Assembly: GCF_027922365.1 (NCBI RefSeq) | Contig: NZ_BSFN01000014.1 | Span: forward strand, 55,673-119,672 | Length of the DNA stretch: 64,000 nucleotides | Direction of reading: 5' to 3' | Origin: Pseudomonas turukhanskensis | GTDB taxonomy: Bacteria > Pseudomonadota > Gammaproteobacteria > Pseudomonadales > Pseudomonadaceae | Part shown: positions 26,855 through 35,928 of the stretch, one piece after another | How positions within the stretch are numbered: the first letter of the stretch is position 1 | Layout of the letters: each line of letters begins with the position of its first letter | Position numbers and translations under genes: made by a program | The notes under the pieces: generated by a model | What the model saw: only the letters and a program-made list of their open reading frames with translations | The model's database searches: none | Told to the model about the DNA's origin: nothing

Positions 26855-28132
26855 ATGGCACTCACAGACGTCGCTGTCCGGCAGGCCCGGGCGACTGGCA
26901 AAGACTATACCCTTCCTGACTTCGATGGCCTTTCTCTGGCGGTATCCGCCACGGGCGGCAAGTCCTGGCACTTCAGATACTACTGGTCTGCCAAACAGAA
27001 GCGAATGTCCCTGGGCACCTATCCGGAGGTCAGTCTCCGGGAGGCGCGAGCGTTGCGCGATGAGGCCCGCGCCCTGTTGGCGAAGGGCATCAACCCCAAG
27101 ATCGACCGTAAGCAGAAGCTCCGGACTGTCCGTTTGGCGACGGAGAACAGTTTTAAGGCGGTATATCTGCAGTGGCTTGAACACCGCAAGCTGGAACTCA
27201 AGGAAGGCAGGCAGAGCACGCTCTCGCAGATCCAGCGCATCTTCGACAAGGATGTGTTGCCTGTTTTGGGCACCATGTCCATCTATGAAGTCCGCCGTCC
27301 TGACCTGTTGGATGTACTCGCCAGGGTCGAGAAACGTAGAGCGTTCACGACTGCGGAGAAGGTGCGCACCTGGTTCGGGCAGTTGTTCCGCTTTGCCATG
27401 GTGAAAGTCGAAGGGCTGGAGAGTAACCCTGCATCCAATCTGGACGTGGTTGCTGCGCCTAAACCACCCGTCGCCCACAACCCCTACCTGCGCATGCACG
27501 AGCTCTCCGAACTGCTGCACAAGCTGCGTGGCTATAGGGGCAAGATCACCACGCAACTCGGTATTCGTCTGTTGTTGCTGACAGGTGTGCGTACCGGCGA
27601 ACTGCGCTTGGCGACCCCTGATCAGTTCGATCTTGAGCGCGGCCTGTGGATCATTCCTCCCGAGGTGGTCAAGCAACTGCAGGACGGCATGCGCAAGCGT
27701 GGGCAGCGGCCGCAGGATATTCCGCCCTACGTCGTGCCGTTATCGGTCCAGGCCATCGAGATCGTTCGCTACCTACTGGAGCAGGTCAAACCTGCACAAC
27801 GTTATCTGTTGGCTCACCGTGGTGATCTCAAGAAGCGCATCAGCGAGAACACGCTGAATGGAGCGCTCAAGCGCATGGGCTACAAGGACCTGCTCACCGG
27901 CCATGGCATCCGTGGCACGCTCTCCACCGCGCTCAACGAGATCGGTTATCCCAAGATTTGGGTGGATGCGCAACTCTCGCACGCTGATCCCAATAAGGTC
28001 AGCGCCACCTACAACCATGCTCAGTACGTTGAGCTTCGCCGGAAAATGATGCAGGACTGGTCTGATCGGCTCGATCTGCTGGAGCAGGGCGAGGTTAAAG
28101 CTGCGAGTGCGCATTTGACTATGAGTGATTGA
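26855..28132 (+). CDS. P4-type tyrosine integrase of the genomic island
   Basis: 425 aa from ATG MALTDVAVRQ. The N-terminal DUF4102 arm-binding domain (ARATGKDYTLPDFDGLSLAV, RYYWSAKQKRMSLGTYPEVSL) is followed by a SAM-like core-binding part and the catalytic domain with Arg in LLTGVRTGELR, His-x-x-Arg as HGIRGTLSTAL, and LSHADPNKVSATYNHAQY with the nucleophilic Tyr. It looks full length and intact, so excision of the island may still be possible. Confidence 0.93.
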   Translation: MALTDVAVRQARATGKDYTLPDFDGLSLAVSATGGKSWHFRYYWSAKQKRMSLGTYPEVSLREARALRDEARALLAKGINPKIDRKQKLRTVRLATENSFKAVYLQWLEHRKLELKEGRQSTLSQIQRIFDKDVLPVLGTMSIYEVRRPDLLDVLARVEKRRAFTTAEKVRTWFGQLFRFAMVKVEGLESNPASNLDVVAAPKPPVAHNPYLRMHELSELLHKLRGYRGKITTQLGIRLLLLTGVRTGELRLATPDQFDLERGLWIIPPEVVKQLQDGMRKRGQRPQDIPPYVVPLSVQAIEIVRYLLEQVKPAQRYLLAHRGDLKKRISENTLNGALKRMGYKDLLTGHGIRGTLSTALNEIGYPKIWVDAQLSHADPNKVSATYNHAQYVELRRKMMQDWSDRLDLLEQGEVKAASAHLTMSD

Positions 28133-28199
28133 GACGAACGTAAGTGAACCATCGAAGAAGTGTCGATAATTGCAGACGATATCGAAACCAGAGACTCGA

Positions 28200-28674
28200 C
28201 AACGCTCTGGGACAAGTCAGACGGGCGCCTGGGTTCTGGTCTGGCGGTATCCGGCATAGAGGTGGCGTGACGATCATTCAGGCACAGGTACGGAACATGG
28301 GAATCTGTCATTGCGATGCCAAGGGAGCGATTCAACCAGAGACCCTGCGGAGAATTTGAGTACCGATGCGCAATACAGAGGCGGAGTCATGCGTAGTAGT
28401 GATGAAGGGACTGTAATGGTTCTGGAGCAAAGGCATGGCCTTATTCGGCCGGATGATGAGGACAACTGTGCAGCAGGATGATCTTCGCCAGATGGCAAAA
28501 CCCTTCGAAATACCCAAGCGAATTCTCTGGGAGGCTTGGAAGCGCGTGGCTGCCAATAATGGTGCGCCCGGCGTGGACAAGGAGAGCATCCAGTCCTTCG
28601 AGGGAAATCTTGGTCCCAATTTGTACAAGCTATGGAATCGGATGAGTTCGGGGAGCTATTACCCGTCAGCCGCT
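28200..28674 (+). other. 5' part of a group II intron with truncated reverse transcriptase
   Basis: Non-coding sequence at about 28280-28470 (including GTAGTAGTGATGAAGG and GCATGGCCTTATTCGGCC) looks like the ribozyme domain region upstream of bacterial intron RT genes. An open frame at 28435-28674 reads QMAKPFEIPKRILWEAWKRV, then NGAPGVDKESIQSFE and LYKLWNRMSSGSYYP, the N-terminus of intron-encoded RTs. The catalytic RT blocks are missing. The 5' boundary is approximate. Confidence 0.7.
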
Positions 28675-28684
28675 GGTACTGCAC
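28675..28684. repeat. Target-site duplication of the IS4 element (left copy)
   Basis: GGTACTGCAC directly precedes the left inverted repeat and recurs at 30324-30333 after the right one. Confidence 0.9.
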
Positions 28685-30323
28685 CAATGTCATCAACTTA
28701 AGAAATTTCCCTATAAATATCATATAATTAGCGCTCAAATCAGCGCATAGGAGAAACGCTCTTGGCCTCTCAATCCACACCGTTTGACAGCACCAGCCAA
28801 ACCCTGGCTTGAAAATTGTACAAATTTTAACCAGTTCGCTTGATTGTCCCGCCTTTATCGCTGCCCACCGCCAGCAGCCGCAAGATTTTACCCGCCGCCG
28901 CCAACTGACCTTCAAGAACCTCGTCCTGTTCTTGCTGAATCAGCCGCGCACCGCCCTGCAAACCGAGCTCGATCAGTTCTATCGCGTACTCAATCAGGCC
29001 TCGGTCGAGACCCAGGTGGTCACCGCGCAGGCTTTCAGCAAGGCTCGCAACAAGCTCAAGCCCGAGGTCTTCGAGAGCCTCAACCAAGCTCTTCAGCAAC
29101 AGATCGACAGCCTCGGCCTGCGTCAGACATGGCGCGGGCTACGCGTACTCGCCGTGGATGGCTCCAGCGTCCATTTGCCGCTGGAACCGGCCATGGGCCG
29201 CTTCTTCGGCCTGCACGGCGAGCAGCCTACGGCCCGACTGTCCGCGCTCCATGACGTAATGGACGGTCAAACCCTGCACAGCTTGATCGTGCCCGCCGAG
29301 GTCGATGAGCGTGATTGCGCCCACCTGCACCTCGCGCATCTGCCCGCCAACAGCCTGACGCTGTTTGACCGCGGCTACCCCGGGCACTGGCTGTTCGCGC
29401 TGTTTGAGCAGCAACAGCGGCATTTCCTGATGCGCCTGCCTCGTGGCTACAACGCGCAGGTCAAACAGTTTCTCCAGTCGGGTCAGGTCGAGGACACACA
29501 GTTCTTTGCTGCCAGTCACCCCGAGGCGCGCCTGTTCTGTACAGAGGCCGGCGTCGATCCCGCGGCCCAGCTCAAGTTGCGGTTGGTTCGGGTCGAGCTG
29601 GCGAGCGGCGAAAGTGAAGTGCTGGTGACCTCCCTGCTGGATCGACAGGCCTTCCCGGTGACGGTGTTTGCGGATATCTACCACCGCCGCTGGGGCATCG
29701 AGACGGACTACCGCCGCCTCAAGCAGACCCTGTGCCTGGACAACTTCAGCGGCCGCAGCGTGGTGGCCGTGAAACAGGACTTTCACGCCGGGCAACTGCT
29801 GAAGAACCTGACGCTGTTGATGCACCACCTGCTGCAGCCGGTCATCGAGCAGCGCCACAAAGAGCGCAAGCTGCGCTGGAAGGTCAACTTCACCCAAGGG
29901 GTATCACGTCTCAAAAACACCCTGATCGACCTGCTGGTGCGCCCCTGCGCGCAAGGTCTGGTTAACGTGATGAAGTTGATGGCCAACAGTCTGAGTGCCG
30001 TGCGCCCTGGCCGCAGCTTCCCACGCCAGCGTAAGCGCCTGGCCAGCCGTGGCTGCGAGGGCTACAAACCGACGCGCTAAGAACCAGCACTACCGCCCGA
30101 ACTGTCGTGCAAAAAAAGCTGGCCAGAAGCGGCCGGCACGCGCTCGCCCGGAAAACGAGAACCCCGCCCGCCGAGGCGAATCGGCATTCAGTAAGCTGCC
30201 GTCAAGGCTGCGTCTGCGCTGAATTGGGGAGCAAAAATCGGTGACGGCGCTGCTGTAACCAAGCGCTCAAGTCCTGGGTTTGCTTGCCCCAGCCAGGGCT
30301 GGGGGCTTAAGTTGATGACATTG
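28685..30323 (+). mobile_element. Complete IS4-family insertion sequence, 1639 bp
   Basis: The 18-bp terminal repeats CAATGTCATCAACTTAAG (28685-28702) and its exact complement (30306-30323) flank one transposase gene. A 10-bp target duplication brackets the element. Inside the right end lies a perfect CCCCAGCC/GGCTGGGG hairpin (30287-30304). Intact ends, duplication and transposase suggest recent insertion. Confidence 0.93.
28809..30080 (+). CDS. IS4-family DDE transposase
   Basis: 423 aa from a TTG start. Catalytic Asp candidates are in LRVLAVDGSSVHLP and LTLFDRGYPGHWLF, and the YREK-type Glu segment is YHRRWGIETDYRRLKQTL. The frame is uninterrupted and ends 243 bp before the right terminal repeat. 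Confidence 0.92.
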   Translation: MKIVQILTSSLDCPAFIAAHRQQPQDFTRRRQLTFKNLVLFLLNQPRTALQTELDQFYRVLNQASVETQVVTAQAFSKARNKLKPEVFESLNQALQQQIDSLGLRQTWRGLRVLAVDGSSVHLPLEPAMGRFFGLHGEQPTARLSALHDVMDGQTLHSLIVPAEVDERDCAHLHLAHLPANSLTLFDRGYPGHWLFALFEQQQRHFLMRLPRGYNAQVKQFLQSGQVEDTQFFAASHPEARLFCTEAGVDPAAQLKLRLVRVELASGESEVLVTSLLDRQAFPVTVFADIYHRRWGIETDYRRLKQTLCLDNFSGRSVVAVKQDFHAGQLLKNLTLLMHHLLQPVIEQRHKERKLRWKVNFTQGVSRLKNTLIDLLVRPCAQGLVNVMKLMANSLSAVRPGRSFPRQRKRLASRGCEGYKPTR

Positions 30324-30478
30324 GGTACTGCACTCGGACAACGGCAGCGCGATACCTGCCGCGCCAGGCTATTTGTCGCGTCAGCTGATTTGTCGAAACT
30401 ATAGGTTGGGGTGTCATAAGAGCTGCCATGTCGAGCTATTTACCGCTGTGCGTAAATTTCCCACTATCCAGAATATTT
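30324..30478. other. Remnant segment between the IS4 element and alkS
   Basis: Begins with the right target duplication. Read across the IS insertion, the sequence on both sides gives QPLVLHSDNGSA, the DDE-signature wording of IS3-family OrfB transposases, so the IS4 element seems to have landed in an IS3 fragment. The rest (to about 30478) shows no gene. Confidence 0.45.
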
Positions 30479-30496
30479 ACTACACTTTAGTGTAGT
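30479..30496 (+). promoter_or_regulatory. 18-bp palindrome in the alkS promoter region
   Basis: ACTACACT-TT-AGTGTAGT is a near-perfect inverted repeat, followed at once by TTATACATTT, a possible -10 element, 64 bp before the alkS start. It could be a binding site for AlkS or another regulator; no matching sequence was found before alkB. Confidence 0.5.
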
Positions 30497-30559
30497 TTAT
30501 ACATTTAACAATTGGAATATCATAAGAAGAGCGCTGTTCCACTGGAGCAAAATAGTAAA

Positions 30560-33217
30560 GTGAAAATAAGATCAATAAATCATGGTTTGCCGATTTCTAA
30601 AACAAGGTCGGGTAAAGTTGAGGCGCTAATAAATGCCAAGGTCTACAGTCGCATATATAGACCCCGATTGAGTTGCGCGAATGAAACTGCGGCCAGAGTA
30701 TGCTTTTACAGAGCCCCGCCTGGATATGGAAAAACCGTGGCTCTAGCGTTCGAATGGCTACGCCACAGAACAACCGGATATCCTGCAGTATGGATTTCTT
30801 TAGGAGAAGATTCTTACAGTGAAGTTGACATCTGTGCAGAGATTATTGAGCAGCTTGAAACTTTCGGGCTAGTAAACTTCAGTCATGTCAGAGAGAACGA
30901 GAGCAAGCCAGCACTCTTGCGAAAACTTGCATCCAGTCTTTGGAATAACACCTCAATCAATGAGATAGAGGTGCTGATTTGTTTGGATAATATAAGCCAT
31001 GACTTGGGCCTCCCGGTGCTGCACGCGATTGTAACATTCATATTAGAAACACCAAAAAATATTAGATTTGCAGTTGCAGGTAATACGATAAAAGGGCTAT
31101 CCCAACTTAAACTTGCAGGCGCAATGCAGGAATATTCCGAGAAAGACTTAGCCCTTACCGTAGACGAGGCGGTGGCGTTAGCGGAGGCGGAGGCCGTTCT
31201 TGGACTTACTAAGGTGCAGATAGAGACCTTGGTACAAGAGGTGGAAGGATGGCCCGCTATTATAGGGCTTTTGTTAAAAAGTGAACTTCCAGCCAAGTCT
31301 ATTTCAGAAGTATTTGAAGTAAATAATTACTTAAATGACGAAATATTTGAGGCGCTTTCCGAGCAGCAGCGTGTTTTTCTTGTGAACTCTTCGTTACTCG
31401 ATTTCGTGACATATGACAGCTACAATTACGTGTTCAAATGCACCAATGCGACCAATTTTATTAGATTTTTTAGTGTCGATTACATGTTGTTTCGTCCGGT
31501 AAAAGGTGAGGCCGCGCAGTTTACATTGCATCCAGTATTGCGCGATTTTCTTCAACGTATTACATGGACTGAAAATCCTGCTAAAAAATCCTACCTGCTT
31601 AAACGCGCAGCTTTCTGGCACTGGCGTAGGGGCGAGTTCCAGTATGCTATACGTATAGCCCTTCGGGAGAATAACAGTCGCTGGGCAGTCGGCCTGAGCG
31701 AAGAGATAATTTTAGATTTAGCATTTCGCCAGGGCGAAATATTTACATTAAGACAGTGGCTATCGGAAATGCCGGTGAAGGAGTTGTACAAACATCCCAC
31801 AATAGTTATTGGTTACGCGTGGGTGTGTTTTTTCAGTCTGCAGGGCGCGCGAGCAACCAAATTACTTGAAAATCTACTTGTCCAGTTCCGGCCCGATAAA
31901 ACAAACAAATGGCAAGAAAAAGGATGGCCGCAGCTTGTGTTAGCAATAGGTAAAGCAACGAATGATGAAATGCTTTCGAGTGAGGACCTCTGTAACAAGT
32001 GGATTAGTTTATTTGGGGATTCAAACGCAGTTGGCAAGGGGGCTGCGTTGACCTGTTTGGCGTTTATCTTTGCCAGTGAGTATAGGTTTGCAGAGTTAGA
32101 GAAGGTGCTGGCCCAAGCTCAAGCCGTGAACAAATTTGCCAACCAGAAATTTGCTTTTGGTTGGCTGAATGTCGCCCAGATCCAACAAGCGCTAGCAAGC
32201 GGTAAAATTAGCAGGGCGAAGAAAATTTTGACTCAAGCACGCACGGACAGCGACACACAGAGTAATGAGACCGCGTTCACTTCCAAAATGTTGGATGCTC
32301 TAGAGCTTGAAATAAATTATGAACTGGGTCATTTGGACACATCAGAAGAAAAGCTTACCAAAATTCTAGAGTTCATTGCCAATCACGGAGTGACAGACTT
32401 GTTCTTTTCCGTATGCCGCACTGTGTCAGCTTGGCGGCTTGGAAGGAATGACCTCAATGGTTCCATTGAGATTTTGGAGTGGGCGAAGGCACATGCGATT
32501 GAAAAAAATCTACCTAGATTAGAATTTATGAGCCAAATTGATATCTGTCAGCGCTCAATTTTTCAAGGCGTAACGAATGTAGATAAGTTACAAGAATGTG
32601 AAGAATTAGAAGTTTTCTCCGGGCCGCACTCCCCCCCCCTCCGCGCACGCCTAATGCTTTTTCGATCAATCGAGTCCTCCCAATCTCATAACTTTAAGTT
32701 TGCCGCGCACAGAGCGTTATTGGCTATTCATCAAGCCCGAAAAATTGGCGCAGGCCAATTGGAAGTCCGCGGATTATTATATTTAGCGGGAGCACAAGCC
32801 GGTGCTGGCACACTAAATAAAGCCCGGCATAACATAGCTTACGCGTTGGAAATGGCAAAGCAGCTTCAATGTTTTCAAACAGTACTTGATGAAATGCGTT
32901 TAATTAAAATAGCAATACCGGCATCACGTGAAATGTTCGCAGTAGCTAACGTAGACCAAACGATTGCAAATTTGAGCCTGTCAAGAATAGTGGACACTAT
33001 AAATGCCCCGTTGAATAACGATGGTACGTCTTTGACGCTGAAGCAGATCAGCGTCTTGAGATATGTAAAGGATGGTTATTCGAACAAAGAAATAGCGGCC
33101 GCTCTGTATGTTACCGAAGATACTGTAAAATGGCATATGAGGAAAATATTCACCTTTCTTAATGTAAAGAGTCGCACGCAAGCAATAATTGAAGCCGAGC
33201 GCCAGAGTTTCATCTGA
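30560..33217 (+). CDS. alkS: AlkS, LuxR/MalT-type regulator of alkane degradation
   Basis: 885 aa from GTG (VKIRSINHGLPISKT), close to GPo1 AlkS (882 aa); the frame is open 16 codons further up without homology. Walker A RAPPGYGKT is at about 51-59, then a STAND ATPase part, TPR-like helices and a C-terminal LuxR HTH (TLKQISVLRYVKDGYSNKEIAAALY, VTEDTVKWHMRKIF). In GPo1 AlkS activates alkB and alkS promoters when alkanes are present. alkT follows after 49 bp. Confidence 0.95.
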   Translation: MKIRSINHGLPISKTRSGKVEALINAKVYSRIYRPRLSCANETAARVCFYRAPPGYGKTVALAFEWLRHRTTGYPAVWISLGEDSYSEVDICAEIIEQLETFGLVNFSHVRENESKPALLRKLASSLWNNTSINEIEVLICLDNISHDLGLPVLHAIVTFILETPKNIRFAVAGNTIKGLSQLKLAGAMQEYSEKDLALTVDEAVALAEAEAVLGLTKVQIETLVQEVEGWPAIIGLLLKSELPAKSISEVFEVNNYLNDEIFEALSEQQRVFLVNSSLLDFVTYDSYNYVFKCTNATNFIRFFSVDYMLFRPVKGEAAQFTLHPVLRDFLQRITWTENPAKKSYLLKRAAFWHWRRGEFQYAIRIALRENNSRWAVGLSEEIILDLAFRQGEIFTLRQWLSEMPVKELYKHPTIVIGYAWVCFFSLQGARATKLLENLLVQFRPDKTNKWQEKGWPQLVLAIGKATNDEMLSSEDLCNKWISLFGDSNAVGKGAALTCLAFIFASEYRFAELEKVLAQAQAVNKFANQKFAFGWLNVAQIQQALASGKISRAKKILTQARTDSDTQSNETAFTSKMLDALELEINYELGHLDTSEEKLTKILEFIANHGVTDLFFSVCRTVSAWRLGRNDLNGSIEILEWAKAHAIEKNLPRLEFMSQIDICQRSIFQGVTNVDKLQECEELEVFSGPHSPPLRARLMLFRSIESSQSHNFKFAAHRALLAIHQARKIGAGQLEVRGLLYLAGAQAGAGTLNKARHNIAYALEMAKQLQCFQTVLDEMRLIKIAIPASREMFAVANVDQTIANLSLSRIVDTINAPLNNDGTSLTLKQISVLRYVKDGYSNKEIAAALYVTEDTVKWHMRKIFTFLNVKSRTQAIIEAERQSFI

Positions 33218-33266
33218 GGTGACTGGCACTAAGTGAAAACAATGGAAGATATATCGGAGAGATTAT

Positions 33267-34427
33267 ATGAAAATTGTTATTGTTGGCGCCGGGACAGCTG
33301 GAGTAAACGCAGCGTTCTGGCTTCGTCAATATGGCTATACAGGGGAAATTAGGCTTTTGAGTAATGAGGCTGTTGCGCCTTATCAGCGGCCTCCTCTATC
33401 CAAGGCTTTTCTGACAAGCGAAACTGCGGCATCCACACCACTAAAATCCGAAGACTTTTATAAAAACAACAACATTAATATTTCGTTGAATACAGTGGTT
33501 GTATCAATTAATGTGGAGCGCAAGGTGGTTTCTGCTAAAAACGGGGAGGAGTACACATATGATAAATTGATACTTGCAACAGGTGCTAACGCGCGCAGGT
33601 TAACCTGTGAGGGATCTGAATTGTCTGGAGTTTGCTATTTACGCAACATAGAAGACGCCAAGAATTTACGTAGAAAACTTGCGGAAAGTACGTCTGTTGT
33701 TGTGTTGGGCGGCGGAGTGATCGGGCTTGAAGTCGCCTCAGCTGCGGTGGGCTTAGGGAAGAAGGTTACAGTAATAGAAGCCGCCCCGCGAGTAATGGCG
33801 CGCGTTGTAACGCCAGCAGCAGCCAATTTGGTCAGAGCCCGCCTTGAGGTTGAAGGAGTTGAGTTCATGTTAAATGCGAAATTAACCTCCATAAAGGGCA
33901 TGAATGGCCATGTGGATAAATGCGTCTTAGCAAGTGGCGAAAAAATTCAAACAGATTTGATTGTAGTTGGAATCGGCGCTATACCTGAACTAGGATTGGC
34001 AGTTGAGGCAGCCCTTGAAGTGAGCAATGGTGTTGTGGTTAATGAACAAATGCGCACTTCGGATATTAATATATATGCAATCGGCGACTGCGCACTAGCA
34101 AGGAACCCTTTTTTTGAGGCAATGGTACGTTTAGAAACAATTCATAATGCTGTTACACAAGCTCAAATTGTCGCAAGCGGTATTTGTGGAACGTCAAGAC
34201 CAACACCAACCCCGCCACGGTTCTGGTCTGATCTTAAAGGGATTACACTACAAGGACTTGGCGCTCTAAAAGATTACGACAAACTCGTTGTGGCAACCAA
34301 TACAAAAGCTGTTGAACTAGAAGTTCTTGCGTATAAAAATGAAATACTGATTGCAACCGAGACAATAAATTTACCGAAACGTCAAGGTTTACTTGGCGAG
34401 AGTATAACAATGCCTGAGTATCAATGA
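33267..34427 (+). CDS. alkT: AlkT, rubredoxin-NAD+ reductase
   Basis: 386 aa FAD enzyme (GPo1 AlkT 385 aa) that passes electrons from NADH to rubredoxin AlkG. FAD site: IVIVGAGTAGVNAAFWLRQ. NAD site: VVVLGGGVIGLEVASAAVG. The second FAD motif is NIYAIGDCALARNP. The ATG has GGAGAG upstream. Codon use is AT-rich like the rest of the alk genes. Confidence 0.95.
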   Translation: MKIVIVGAGTAGVNAAFWLRQYGYTGEIRLLSNEAVAPYQRPPLSKAFLTSETAASTPLKSEDFYKNNNINISLNTVVVSINVERKVVSAKNGEEYTYDKLILATGANARRLTCEGSELSGVCYLRNIEDAKNLRRKLAESTSVVVLGGGVIGLEVASAAVGLGKKVTVIEAAPRVMARVVTPAAANLVRARLEVEGVEFMLNAKLTSIKGMNGHVDKCVLASGEKIQTDLIVVGIGAIPELGLAVEAALEVSNGVVVNEQMRTSDINIYAIGDCALARNPFFEAMVRLETIHNAVTQAQIVASGICGTSRPTPTPPRFWSDLKGITLQGLGALKDYDKLVVATNTKAVELEVLAYKNEILIATETINLPKRQGLLGESITMPEYQ

Positions 34428-34450
34428 TTATCGGACATCCTAAGGATCCT

Positions 34451-34483
34451 CTGAAGTAGCCATGCATTTCTGGCTGACTTCAG
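34451..34483 (+). terminator. Hairpin after alkT
   Basis: CTGAAGTAGCCA and TGGCTGACTTCAG pair with one bulged base. A second hairpin follows, TTCCGCT (34485-34491) with AGCGGAA (34501-34507) and then an A run. Either could end the alkST transcript, though the T tract is weak. Confidence 0.45.
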
Positions 34484-34541
34484 CTTCCGCTGATTTTGAA
34501 AGCGGAAAAACGATCAGGTCACCTGCTTATTTTTGTATTTT

Positions 34542-34570
34542 TAGCTGCCGCGAGCATCTCGCGGCAGCTA
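34542..34570. repeat. Perfect 13-bp hairpin with 3-nt loop
   Basis: TAGCTGCCGCGAG and CTCGCGGCAGCTA flank CAT. GC-rich, in contrast to the alk genes. Function unknown; it lacks a T tract on its 3' side. Confidence 0.7.
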
Positions 34571-34618
34571 TTGCCCATATTACGGGCGCACCTCTCCTGC
34601 ATTGGTCAGTAAATGTTT

Positions 34619-34680
34619 GGGTCGCGGTAGGGACGGCAGTTACCTGCCGCCCCCCGCACAGATCCGTACGTGCGGAACTA
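34619..34680 (-). other. 3' end of a group II intron (domain V/VI fragment), minus strand
   Basis: Read on the minus strand it gives CCGCACGTACGGATC, then a TGTGCGGGG linker and an imperfect hairpin GGCGGCAGG-TAA-CTGCCGTCC, the usual layout of domain V-VI of bacterial introns. The 44 bases 34619-34662 match 47347-47390 at about 38 positions. Its upstream side is cut exactly where the Tn3 inverted repeat begins (34681). Confidence 0.6.
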
Positions 34681-34718
34681 GGGGTTTGGGGAGCAATGGA
34701 ACCAAAAACCAACGTAAG
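34681..34718 (+). repeat. 38-bp terminal inverted repeat of the Tn3-family transposon
   Basis: Begins GGGGTTTGGGGAGC and ends CGTAAG, exactly 38 bp, the canonical size and GGGG...TAAG frame of Tn3-family ends. It marks the left end of the transposon that carries eamA, tnpA and tnpR. The opposite end was not found in the window. Confidence 0.7.
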
Positions 34719-34730
34719 CCCTAAATCCGC

Positions 34731-34767
34731 AGTTTGGGAGCGACGGGGAACAGAAAGTGCACTTAAG
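34731..34767 (+). repeat. Second, diverged Tn3-type end sequence in tandem
   Basis: AGTTTGGGAGCGACGGGGAA and the following bases to CACTTAAG align with the 38-bp end 13 bp upstream (shared TTTGGG, AGC, GGAAC, AAA, TAAG). It may be an additional transposase-binding site or the relic of an older end. Confidence 0.4.
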
Positions 34768-34799
34768 TCGCCGCCAAGGCTGCCAGCCCCCATGCACAT

Positions 34800-35849
34800 C
34801 TAATGGTTGTGCCGATGGTGTGAGTCTGGGAAGTGTGGATGCGTGTGGGTCAACGGCTCGTGTTGATGCCGATGTCGGTGCTTCGTGCCAGGCTCGACGG
34901 GTTCGTCGTGCAGATGTTGATGGTGTTCGTCATGGATATGCTCGTGCTCATGTTCCAGCGCCTCGTGCCTGTGTTCATGCTCGTGGCGTTCTGTCAGGTG
35001 TAGCCAGATGCCAAGCGCCATTAGCACTCCGGCGATCAGCAGCGGCAGCGTGATCGGATCACCCATCACTACCGCAAGGGTCGCCCCCAGGAACGGCGCT
35101 ACAGAGAAGTAAGCACCTGTACGGGCTGTACCGAGATGACGCAGGCCGACGACGAACAAGGCCAAGCTGACGCCGTAGGCGAGGAAACCCACTATCAGCG
35201 CGCCGGCCAGGTTGGGTAACGGCGGCAACGTCGCGCCTAGCGCGAAGGCCAAGGCGAGGTTGACCGAGCCGGCGACCAAACCTTTGACCGAAGCAATCCA
35301 GGTGGCGTCTGACAGCGAAACCTTGCGCGTCAGGTTGTTGTCGATACCCCAGGCGAAGCAGGCACCTAATATCGCCAGTGCAGGCCACAAGCCGGCGAAG
35401 CGGGCTTCACCCGGCCAGCTCAGCACGACCGCACCGGCCACGATGGCCACCATGCCCAGCGCGATGCGGCGGTCAAAATTCTCCTTGAAGGCGAACCACG
35501 CCAGCAGGGCCGTGAACACGCCCTCGGCGTTGAGCAACAGTGATGCGCCCGATGCTGGCATGCCGGTCAGCCCCACCATCAACAACACCGGCCCAACAAT
35601 GCCGCCTGCTCCAATCGCGCCGGCGAGCCACGGTACTTCGTGGCGCGGTAGACTAACCGCTGGGGCGCGGCTCAGGAGCCGGTACAGTGTTAGCCCCACC
35701 CCTGAGCCAAGGTAGAGCAGGCCCGCCAGCAGCCAAGGACTGACACTGTTCAACAGCAGTTTCGCCAGCGGTGTTCCCGCGCCGAACAGTACGGCAGCAC
35801 CCAGTGCTGCCAACACGCCGGGTTGGCGCAGCCCTTCCTTCCAATTCAT
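34800..35849 (-). CDS. EamA/DMT-family permease with histidine-rich C-terminal tail
   Basis: 349 aa. About ten TM helices in two EamA repeats (AALGAAVLFGAGTPLAKLLL, YLGSGVGLTLYRLL, then ILGACFAWGIDNNLTRKVSL and LVAGSVNLALAFALG). The last 65 residues are extremely rich in His (HEHEHRHEALEHEHEHIH and on). A His-rich cytoplasmic tail suggests metal binding, for example of Ni, Co or Zn, so this may be a metal exporter. It lies between the transposon end and tnpA as cargo. Confidence 0.82.
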   Translation of the reverse strand: MNWKEGLRQPGVLAALGAAVLFGAGTPLAKLLLNSVSPWLLAGLLYLGSGVGLTLYRLLSRAPAVSLPRHEVPWLAGAIGAGGIVGPVLLMVGLTGMPASGASLLLNAEGVFTALLAWFAFKENFDRRIALGMVAIVAGAVVLSWPGEARFAGLWPALAILGACFAWGIDNNLTRKVSLSDATWIASVKGLVAGSVNLALAFALGATLPPLPNLAGALIVGFLAYGVSLALFVVGLRHLGTARTGAYFSVAPFLGATLAVVMGDPITLPLLIAGVLMALGIWLHLTERHEHEHRHEALEHEHEHIHDEHHQHLHDEPVEPGTKHRHRHQHEPLTHTHPHFPDSHHRHNH

Positions 35850-35928
35850 TCGTTCAGCTCCTCAGTTTGGTGGGACACAGCCGTGGTTATAGGCACCCGC
35901 AGATGCATAAAGCGCAGACCCGTTCAGA

